DNA of 41,922 nt, taken from assembly GCA_964593725.1 (NCBI GenBank), contig CAZQJS010000025.1, positions 1-41,922 of the forward strand, written 5' to 3'. How positions within the stretch are numbered: position 1 is the stretch's first letter; the number at the start of each line of letters is the position of its first letter. Position numbers and translations under genes: made by a program. The notes under the pieces are model-generated. The model saw only the letters and a program-made list of their open reading frames with translations. It ran no database searches and was not told the DNA's origin. The DNA is from JAIOSM01 sp964593725. Lineage in GTDB: Bacteria > Desulfobacterota > Desulfobacteria > Desulfobacterales > Desulfobacteraceae. This document shows, one piece after another, positions 18,168-24,300 of this stretch.

Positions 18168-19430
18168 TTATATGGTTAGCCTGTCCGGTTTGAATTCAAG
18201 GGTTGCAAAATAGTCGTCAACTGTTTCTGCCCGCCGTATCAGCTCAATTGTATTATCCTCCCTTAACAGCAGCTCCTTGGGTCTGAGACTGCCATTGTAA
18301 TTAAACCCCATGGCATGGCCGTGGGCGCCTGTGTCATGGATAATTAAAAGGTCACCCTCCTCTGTCACCGGAAGATCCCTCTGGACGGCAAACTTGTCAA
18401 TATTCTCACACAGGGAGCCTGTTACATCAACCTTTAGAGTCGGTGCTGCATCATCATCTTTGCCATGAATGTGAATATGGTGATAGGCTTCGTACATTCC
18501 GGGCCGCATTAATGAAGACATGGAAGCATCCACTCCAACATATTTTCTATAGATGTTTTTATGGTTGATAACAGTTGTTACAAGGGCGCCATGGGGTCCT
18601 GCCATGTAGCGGCCGCTCTCCATGAACAGTTTTGGTACAAATCCCTTTACCTTTTTGAAATCATTGAGAAGTTCTTCAATCCCCCCTGCCATGAGCTCAA
18701 TATCCAGACTGGGCTGATCAGGCTTGTAGGGTATGCCAAGTCCGCCGCCAATATTGATGAATTCAAATCTGATATTAAGCTTTTCTGATACAAGGTCAAC
18801 CATGTCCAGAAGCATTTTTGTGGTTTCAATCATATATTCATGGTTGAGTTCATTGGAGGCAAGCATTGTGTGCATTCCAAACCGCTTTGCCCCCCTTGCA
18901 AGGGCTTCTTCATAGGCTGGTACAACCTGGTCATGGCTGACACCGTATTTTGATTCCACAGGGTTGCCTATTATTTTGTTGCCCTTTCTTCTGGGGCCTG
19001 GGTTGTACCTGAAACAGATGAGTTCCGGCACTTCTTTAAGCTTTGGCAGAAGAGAAATATCGTCAAGGTTCAGGATGCAGCCGCCGTCTTCAAGGGCGGT
19101 AAAGAACTCACGGGTGCTTGTATTGTTTGATGTGAACATTATCTCTTCGCCAAAACATTTTATACTTCTTGCTAAAAGTATTTCAGGGGCTGAACTGCAG
19201 TCAAAGCCAAATCCCATATCCTTCATGATTGCCATGATTTTCGGGTTGGGCAGGGCCTTGACAGCAAAATATTCCTTAAACCCTTTAATGTTTGAAAATG
19301 CAAGCTTTACTGTATTGCAGGTTTGCCTGATACCCCTTTCATCATATATGTGAAAGGGTGTTCCAAAATGGTCAGCAGCTTTTGTAACAATGGTGGAAAG
19401 TCGTTGTCTGAAATCTGAAGACATGGGCAT
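18168..19430 (-). CDS. lysA: Diaminopimelate decarboxylase (PLP-dependent)
   Basis: The 420-residue protein is a fold-type III PLP decarboxylase. Lys58 in EYFAVKALPNP should bind PLP. The phosphate-binding GGGLG is at 228-232, ESGRYM at 271-276 and the active-site Cys-Glu in GSLCENIDKF at about 341-342, followed by DTGAHGHAMG. This combination is typical of a LysA branch that converts meso-diaminopimelate to lysine, the last step of lysine synthesis. A related decarboxylase, for example of the carboxynorspermidine type, is possible but less likely given GSLCEN and the full length. ATG 19430 lies 2 bp after the stop of the lrp-family gene, so the two form an operon read leftward. An alternative ATG sits two codons in. 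Confidence 0.88.
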   Translation of the reverse strand: MPMSSDFRQRLSTIVTKAADHFGTPFHIYDERGIRQTCNTVKLAFSNIKGFKEYFAVKALPNPKIMAIMKDMGFGFDCSSAPEILLARSIKCFGEEIMFTSNNTSTREFFTALEDGGCILNLDDISLLPKLKEVPELICFRYNPGPRRKGNKIIGNPVESKYGVSHDQVVPAYEEALARGAKRFGMHTMLASNELNHEYMIETTKMLLDMVDLVSEKLNIRFEFINIGGGLGIPYKPDQPSLDIELMAGGIEELLNDFKKVKGFVPKLFMESGRYMAGPHGALVTTVINHKNIYRKYVGVDASMSSLMRPGMYEAYHHIHIHGKDDDAAPTLKVDVTGSLCENIDKFAVQRDLPVTEEGDLLIIHDTGAHGHAMGFNYNGSLRPKELLLREDNTIELIRRAETVDDYFATLEFKPDRLTI

Positions 19431-19432
19431 GA

Positions 19433-19900
19433 TCAGTTATCTCCTTTTGGTTCCGGAATTACAATTTGTGCGCTCTCTTTATAGGTCGCAAGGGCAATAA
19501 ATGTCTTTGTACTTAAAATATTATCAATTATATTAATTTTTTCCCTTAACAATTTTTCAAGATCCTTTGGTTCACAAGTTCGAAGTTTTATCATGATGCA
19601 GTCGTCACCGGCAAGGTGGTGTACCTCCTGTACATGTTTTATCATTGTAAGGGTTTTGCAGGTCTCCTGTATAATGGTGGCATTCTTTAATCTGATCTGT
19701 ATAAAAGCAACCATTGACTGGTTAAAATGATCTGGATTAAGACGGACTTCATAGCCGTCAATAATTCCTTTGTCTTCCAGACGTTTGATTCGTCCCAGCA
19801 CGGCAGATGGTGCCATCCCTATTTTTCTTGCAACATCAATATTGGGAATCCGGGCTTTTTTCTGAAGAATCTGAAGAATTGTGTGGTCAATATTATCCAT
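19433..19900 (-). CDS. Lrp/AsnC-family transcriptional regulator
   Basis: The 155-residue protein has an N-terminal winged helix (about 1-55; DHTILQILQKKARIPNIDVA, then SAVLGRIKRLEDKGIIDGYE) and a C-terminal RAM ligand-binding domain (about 65-145; the GDDCIMIKLR stretch fits the effector site). Lrp-type proteins bind as multimers of dimers to repeated palindromes and sense amino acids. The gene lies directly upstream of lysA, so lysine or diaminopimelate is an attractive but unproven effector. AAGGAA precedes the ATG at a good distance. The upstream region has a perfect promoter overlapped by a palindrome, which suggests autoregulation. Confidence 0.88.
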   Translation of the reverse strand: MDNIDHTILQILQKKARIPNIDVARKIGMAPSAVLGRIKRLEDKGIIDGYEVRLNPDHFNQSMVAFIQIRLKNATIIQETCKTLTMIKHVQEVHHLAGDDCIMIKLRTCEPKDLEKLLREKINIIDNILSTKTFIALATYKESAQIVIPEPKGDN

Positions 19901-19932
19901 TTTTTCTATGTTCCTTGTTTATCAAACTAAAG

Positions 19933-19945
19933 AGAATTATATTCT
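19933..19945. promoter_or_regulatory. Candidate Lrp-type operator overlapping the lrp-lysA -10 box
   Basis: AGAATTATATTCT is a 13-bp palindrome (arms AGAAT/ATTCT). It covers the -10 hexamer of the leftward promoter. A copy differing at one base lies exactly 62 bp away. Binding here would block RNA polymerase. Confidence 0.5.
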
Positions 19946-19964
19946 TGAATATTTATTTTGTCAA
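19936..19964 (-). promoter_or_regulatory. Perfect-consensus sigma-70 promoter for lrp-lysA
   Basis: Read on the minus strand: TTGACA (19964-19959), a 17-bp spacer and TATAAT (19941-19936), 12/12 matches at the ideal spacing. Transcription should start near 19929, about 29 nt before the ATG at 19900. A promoter this strong generally needs a repressor. Confidence 0.8.
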
Positions 19965-19994
19965 GAACAATTAATTAAATTTTTCTTTTATCAA

Positions 19995-20007
19995 AGAAAT
20001 ATATTCT
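19995..20007. promoter_or_regulatory. Second copy of the Lrp-type palindrome
   Basis: AGAAATATATTCT matches the first palindrome at 12 of 13 bases. The 62-bp spacing is close to six helical turns, so both sites face the same side of DNA, as expected for cooperative Lrp-family binding. Confidence 0.45.
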
Positions 20008-20060
20008 AAGCATTCAATGCAGTGTCAGCCCGTTGGCAGGAAAAATAAAAGATATTTTTA

Positions 20061-20089
20061 TTGAAATAGTGACAATAATAATATATTAT
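20061..20089 (+). promoter_or_regulatory. Candidate sigma-70 promoter for the HD-GYP gene
   Basis: TTGAAA (20061-20066, 5/6), 17-bp spacer, TATTAT (20084-20089, 5/6). Transcription would begin near 20096, just ahead of the coding region. Confidence 0.5.
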
Positions 20090-20138
20090 ATTTAAAAGAA
20101 TCAGCGAAAAATTGATCACCTTAAATAATAATATATAT

Positions 20139-21650
20139 ATGAATATCAGTCAGGAAAAATACCGGGTTCTTGTTGTTGATGATGAAGAGAGTATTCTGGA
20201 TGTTACAGAGGGCTTTTTTCAGCGTAAGGGTCATGAGGTTCTGACAGCCTGCAATGGTAAAGAGGCCATAAAAATAGTTGACCAGGAAAGGATAGACTGC
20301 TGTTTTACCGATATCAACATGCCGGAAATGGATGGGCTTGAACTTGCAAGGGAGCTTATGAAACGGGATTATGGTTTTCCTGTTGTTATCATGACAGGTT
20401 ATCCATCCATTGAGAACACGATTGATACTTTAAAGCATGGTGTTGTTGATTTTCTGATCAAACCCATTAACCTGGAACAGATGGAACTTACATTAAGGCG
20501 CGTTGTACAGCAGAGAAGTCTTTTTGTGGAGAATCTTATTTTAAAAGAAGAGGTGGAACGCCAGGAAAAGTTAAAAAAACTTAACAATGAGCTTGTCACA
20601 AGGATTGATGATGTAAATATTCTCAACAGAATAATGGAGGATTTTTCCAATACAGATTCGAGTTACGATATCTTCAGCAAGGTTGTTGAACTCGGGATAG
20701 AGATTCTTGAGGCTGATAATGTGATTTTCCATATATGGGCGGAACAGAACAGTGCACTTATTGCTGTTGCATCCTCTGATACCCTTGACGATAATTCTAT
20801 TTTCAAAGAGATAGAGCCCTTTATCAAAGGCGTAATTGAGGCAGATGCCGAGCCATGCCTTGTCTCCCAGGGCAGGGCCAGGAAGGAGCTTCCAGAGGGA
20901 GTTCTTTCTCTGATGGTGGTCCCGCTGAAAATCCGGGGAAAAGTTTTCGGATCTGCAAGTGCAATCATAAGAAAAGGGAAAAAGAGTTTTGATGAAAAAG
21001 ATATATATTATATGACTTTTATTACAAGGAAAGCAGCCTCAGCCATTGAGAATATCGCCCTTTATGAAAACATCTATGATAATCTTTTTTCAACCCTTTA
21101 TGCATTTGTTGCAGCAGTTGAGGCCAGAGACCGGTACACAAGGGAGCATTCAACCAGGGTTGCTAAAATTGCATATAGAATCGGAGAACAGATGGGATGC
21201 ACCGATGAAGAACTGAATATAATAAATTTTGCAGGTTACCTCCACGATGTCGGGAAAATTGGAATCAGGGATGATATCCTTTTAAAGCCTGGTAAGCTGA
21301 CTGAAAAAGAGTATGAAAAGATTAAAGAGCACCCTGTTATTGGTGCTGACATAGTGGGCAAGCTTGGATTATGGGACAGGGAGCAAAAGATCATCAGGCA
21401 CCACCATGAACGATTTGACGGAAAAGGATATCCCGACGGTTTAAAGAATAACGAGATCCCGAAGCTTTCAAGGATTCTTGCCGTGGCTGATGTGGTTGAC
21501 GCAATGGGTTCAGACCGTGCATACAGAAAGCGCATGGAATATGATAAGATGATATCAATTATTAAGGAGAACGCAGGCACGCAATTTGATCCCAGGGTTG
21601 TGGAAAGCTTCCTGAAAATCGCAGACAGGAAAATGCTGAATGAATTTTAA
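20139..21650 (+). CDS. REC-GAF-HD-GYP response regulator (predicted c-di-GMP phosphodiesterase)
   Basis: The protein has 503 residues from ATG 20139; an in-frame TTG at 20112 would add nine. No clear Shine-Dalgarno precedes either, so the start is uncertain. A receiver domain (about 8-125; VVDDEES, phospho-acceptor Asp58 in FTDINMP, Lys in LIKPIN) is followed by a short coiled coil, a GAF domain (about 160-310) and an HD-GYP domain (about 315-495). The HD pair is His369-Asp370 in LHDVGK. The signature HHERFDGKGYPDG starts at His421 and matches HHExxxGxGYP fully, so hydrolysis of c-di-GMP is expected. It heads a same-strand run with PilZ, cheX and cheY, pointing to motility control. The sensor kinase is not in the window. 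Confidence 0.88.
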   Translation: MNISQEKYRVLVVDDEESILDVTEGFFQRKGHEVLTACNGKEAIKIVDQERIDCCFTDINMPEMDGLELARELMKRDYGFPVVIMTGYPSIENTIDTLKHGVVDFLIKPINLEQMELTLRRVVQQRSLFVENLILKEEVERQEKLKKLNNELVTRIDDVNILNRIMEDFSNTDSSYDIFSKVVELGIEILEADNVIFHIWAEQNSALIAVASSDTLDDNSIFKEIEPFIKGVIEADAEPCLVSQGRARKELPEGVLSLMVVPLKIRGKVFGSASAIIRKGKKSFDEKDIYYMTFITRKAASAIENIALYENIYDNLFSTLYAFVAAVEARDRYTREHSTRVAKIAYRIGEQMGCTDEELNIINFAGYLHDVGKIGIRDDILLKPGKLTEKEYEKIKEHPVIGADIVGKLGLWDREQKIIRHHHERFDGKGYPDGLKNNEIPKLSRILAVADVVDAMGSDRAYRKRMEYDKMISIIKENAGTQFDPRVVESFLKIADRKMLNEF

Positions 21651-21719
21651 TGCCTTGAGGGAAAAGATGAAATATGATATTTTAAGTATAAAAGTCATTA
21701 CACAGTTTCAACCAATAAC

Positions 21720-22085
21720 ATGGAGACCTTTATAGTGGCAGACAAGAAAAGCTCCGGCAAAGGCATTGAGAGACGAAAATCCGAAAGGGTTGATTTCTTA
21801 ACATCCATCAGCGTTGATATAGAAGCAGGAGAAAACATAATCAATATTAATGGTGATTCAAAAGACTTAAGTTTAAAAGGAATCTTTGTATATACAGATG
21901 AAAAAGTTCAGAAAGGCAGCCTGTGCCGTGTGAAAATTTTTCTCCTGAGGGCAAGGGATAATGTTGAATTGAACATAAGAGGCAGGGTCGCAAGGATTGA
22001 AAACAACGGTCTTGGAATTATTTTTGATTCAATAGATGTTGATTCGTTCTCACATCTTAAAAATATTGTTAAATATAATAGTTAG
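21720..22085 (+). CDS. PilZ-domain c-di-GMP-binding protein
   Basis: This protein of up to 121 residues is a stand-alone PilZ domain. The binding signature is intact: RRKSER (RxxxR) near residue 18 and DLSLKG (DxSxxG) near residue 48, the two loops that wrap c-di-GMP. The ATG at 21720 lacks a ribosome site, but GGAG at 21722-21725 is correctly placed for an in-frame GTG at 21735, so the true protein may be 116 residues. It lies 69 bp after the HD-GYP gene and 39 bp before cheX. It is a likely effector that reads the c-di-GMP level set by its neighbour. The partner, a flagellar motor or transcription component, is not known. Confidence 0.85.
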   Translation: METFIVADKKSSGKGIERRKSERVDFLTSISVDIEAGENIININGDSKDLSLKGIFVYTDEKVQKGSLCRVKIFLLRARDNVELNIRGRVARIENNGLGIIFDSIDVDSFSHLKNIVKYNS

Positions 22086-22124
22086 GGACAATTAATCTAA
22101 TCTCTTTTTTTAAAGGATGATGAT

Positions 22125-22586
22125 GTGGACGTTACTTTGATTAATCCATTTATTAATGCAACAATGAATGTCCTTGAAACAATGGCATTTATGGAAGTAA
22201 ACCCTGGCAAACCATTTTTAAAGACAGACAATGTGGCCATTGGTGATATAACCGGGCTCATGGGACTGACAGGTGTTGCCAACGGCACTGTTGCAGTGAC
22301 ATTCCAAAAGGAGTGCATTCTTGCAATTGTATCCAATATGTTTGGCGAAGAGATGGGTGAGATCAACCATGAGATAATTGATGCCGTGGGAGAATTGACC
22401 AACATGATATCCGGCCAGGCCAGAAGAGAACTGGAAGAGATAGGACGTTCTTTCAAGGCTGCAATACCATCTGTTGTTGCAGGCCCCGGCCATAGTATTA
22501 CCCACTATACCAAGGGTCCTAAAATAGCAATTCCTTTTACAACAGATAATGGTGACTTTACAATTGAAGTCTGTTTTGAACGATGA
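22125..22586 (+). CDS. cheX: CheX-type CheY-P phosphatase
   Basis: The 153-residue protein has the CheX/CheC fold. GELTNMISGQAR at about 89-100 holds the catalytic ExxN pair, Glu90 and Asn93, on the long helix that inserts into the CheY active site. A single such motif is typical of CheX. The start is a GTG at 22125 preceded by AAAGGA at 22112-22117; the run of ATGs at 22117-22125 is in another frame. CheX removes phosphate from CheY, and cheY follows 40 bp downstream, so an enzyme-substrate pair is encoded together. Confidence 0.85.
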   Translation: MDVTLINPFINATMNVLETMAFMEVNPGKPFLKTDNVAIGDITGLMGLTGVANGTVAVTFQKECILAIVSNMFGEEMGEINHEIIDAVGELTNMISGQARRELEEIGRSFKAAIPSVVAGPGHSITHYTKGPKIAIPFTTDNGDFTIEVCFER

Positions 22587-22626
22587 GACTTCTATTAATT
22601 TATATTGGGGAGGGAGGGATTAAATA

Positions 22627-23001
22627 ATGGATACATCCATCAAGGTTCTGGTTGTCGACGATTTCGCGACTATGCGCCGGATTCTTAAAAACATCCTGAA
22701 ACAGCTTGGATTTAAGAATCTTGTGGAGGCTGATGATGGTACAACTGCCTGGGATGTTATTGAAACACAGGAGATCGACCTTGTTATGGCAGACTGGAAT
22801 ATGCCGAAAATGACCGGGTTGGAGCTGTTAAAAAAGGTCAGGGCAAGCGAGAAATATGCTAAAGTTCCTTTTTTAATGGTTACAGCTGAGGCCCAGAAAC
22901 AAAATGTAATTGAAGCAGTACAGGCTGGCGTATCAAATTATGTTGTAAAACCGTTCACCGCAGAAGCAATTTCGGAAAAATTAGAGAAAATATTGAAATG
23001 A
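22627..23001 (+). CDS. cheY: Chemotaxis response regulator CheY
   Basis: The 124-residue single receiver domain has all catalytic residues: the acidic pair in VVDDF, Asp56 in MADWNMP, Thr86 in MVTAEA and Lys108 in VVKPF, close to E. coli CheY numbering. Phospho-CheY binds the flagellar switch (FliM/FliN) and changes rotation. A strong GGAGGGAGGG lies upstream. Its stop overlaps the ATG of the following sigma-54 activator gene (ATGA), so the two are translationally coupled. Confidence 0.93.
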   Translation: MDTSIKVLVVDDFATMRRILKNILKQLGFKNLVEADDGTTAWDVIETQEIDLVMADWNMPKMTGLELLKKVRASEKYAKVPFLMVTAEAQKQNVIEAVQAGVSNYVVKPFTAEAISEKLEKILK

Positions 23002-24065
23002 CTACAGCACAGGCGTTTGCAAGGGAAAGATTGTATAATGGAGATTGTATAATGGATGATATTACAGAGGGCGGGTTTTTGTTTAATGATATTGCAGGAT
23101 CAAGCCCGTCAATATTATCTGTACTTAAGAAGATAAAAAAGGTTTCCCTTTCAGATGCTTCTGTTTTGATTACCGGCGAGAGCGGTACAGGAAAAGAGCT
23201 TGTTGCAAGGGCAATACATGATAATAGTGACAGAAGAGACGGCCCCATGGTGGTAATTAACTGCGGTGCAATACCCGGCGAGCTGCTTGAAAGCGAGCTT
23301 TTCGGCCATGAAAAAGGAGCATTTACAGGCGCGCATCGTTCAAGAAGAGGTAAATTTGAAATTGCAGATCAGGGAACTATCTTTTTAGATGAGATCGGTG
23401 ATATGAGTCCTAAACTCCAGGTCAAGCTTCTGCGGGCGATTCAGGAGCGCTCTGTTGAGCGGGTGGGCGGGGAAAGTCCCATCCATGTGGATATCAGAAT
23501 TATCTCTGCAACCAACATTGATCTTGCCCAGGCCATTGAAAAAAAAAAGTTCAGACAGGATCTGTTTTACAGATTAAATGTGATTCCCCTTGAAATTCCC
23601 CCTTTACGTGAAAGAGCCATGGATATTCCGGCTCTGGCAGACCATTTCCAGAAAAAATTTCTCAAAAGAGACAATAATTATAAGATTAAAACCATATCTG
23701 AAAGTGCAATGAGGATAATGAAAGGCTATAGCTGGCCCGGCAATATCAGAGAACTTGAGAACCTGATGGAACGCATTGCAGTTCTTGTGGAGGAAGATAT
23801 TATTGAGCCTTCGGCTCTGCCGGATTATTTCAGAACTTCTTCGGATTACGTGGCAGCACCTACTGTTTCATCTATTTTTGAGAATAAAATAAGTTTTAAT
23901 CAGGCAGTTGAGAGATTCCAGAAAAGCCTGATATGCCATGCGCTTGATCAGACAAACTGGGTCAAGGCAAAAGCAGCTAAGCTTTTACAGATGAACAGAA
24001 CTACTCTTGTGGAAAAGATTAAAAAAATGCACATCGAGCAGGAAGAGTCTTCCCCGCTCTTTTAA
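22998..24065 (+). CDS. FleQ/FlrA-like sigma-54 activator without a receiver domain
   Basis: The 355-residue protein starts almost directly with the AAA+ domain (about 28-265): Walker A GESGTGKE at 60-67, the sigma-54 contact GAFTGA at 107-112, Walker B IFLDEI and the WPGNIRELEN sensor. The C-terminal helix-turn-helix contains NRTTLVEKIKKM, very close to the FleQ helix (RRTTLVEKMRK, recalled). The N-terminal receiver-like domain of FleQ is missing. Where FleQ has the c-di-GMP-binding LFRS motif, this protein has LFND (28-31), so the key Arg is lost. The ATG at 22998 overlaps cheY; an in-frame ATG at 23052 has its own GGAG (23040-23043) and is equally credible. A FleQ-box-like palindrome follows the stop. 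It is probably the top flagellar activator. Confidence 0.83.
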   Translation: MTTAQAFARERLYNGDCIMDDITEGGFLFNDIAGSSPSILSVLKKIKKVSLSDASVLITGESGTGKELVARAIHDNSDRRDGPMVVINCGAIPGELLESELFGHEKGAFTGAHRSRRGKFEIADQGTIFLDEIGDMSPKLQVKLLRAIQERSVERVGGESPIHVDIRIISATNIDLAQAIEKKKFRQDLFYRLNVIPLEIPPLRERAMDIPALADHFQKKFLKRDNNYKIKTISESAMRIMKGYSWPGNIRELENLMERIAVLVEEDIIEPSALPDYFRTSSDYVAAPTVSSIFENKISFNQAVERFQKSLICHALDQTNWVKAKAAKLLQMNRTTLVEKIKKMHIEQEESSPLF

Positions 24066-24070
24066 ACTGG

Positions 24071-24090
24071 TTTGTCAATTTTTTGACAAA
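24071..24090. promoter_or_regulatory. FleQ-box-like palindrome (candidate enhancer)
   Basis: TTTGTCAA, four T, TTGACAAA is an 8-bp perfect inverted repeat. Its centre, GTCA-N6-TGAC, fits the Pseudomonas FleQ box as I recall it (GTCaNtaaAtTGAC). It lies about 135-155 bp upstream of a sigma-54 promoter, a normal enhancer distance. Because it begins 5 bp after a stop codon, it could instead be a terminator stem, but no T-run follows. Confidence 0.5.
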
Positions 24091-24223
24091 TTCCTTGACG
24101 GGGACATATTAAAACCTGCATAATAATAAAATATACATGTTTTCCGGATTTGTTTCAAAGGAGCTTTGTATTCTTTGTTATGGATAATAACTCAAATTTT
24201 TTCTATCTTTATTATGTTTGTTA

Positions 24224-24239
24224 TGGCATATTAATTGCT
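24224..24239 (+). promoter_or_regulatory. Sigma-54 promoter upstream of the TPR gene
   Basis: TGGCAT-ATTAA-TTGCT has the invariant GG and GC separated by exactly 10 bp and differs from TGGCAC-N5-TTGCT at one base. Initiation is expected near 24250, about 50 nt before the ATG at 24301. Confidence 0.8.
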
Positions 24240-24300
24240 ATGATGGTGGATATTAAATATCATGCAGATCATATAAACCATATAAAAAGCTGCGGACAAT

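Noticed and set aside
24094..24116. GGGGACATATTAAAA near the FleQ box as a degenerate copy of the terminal 28-bp repeat
   Set aside because: Only the GGGGACA core and scattered A/T bases agree, which is too little to call a relic.
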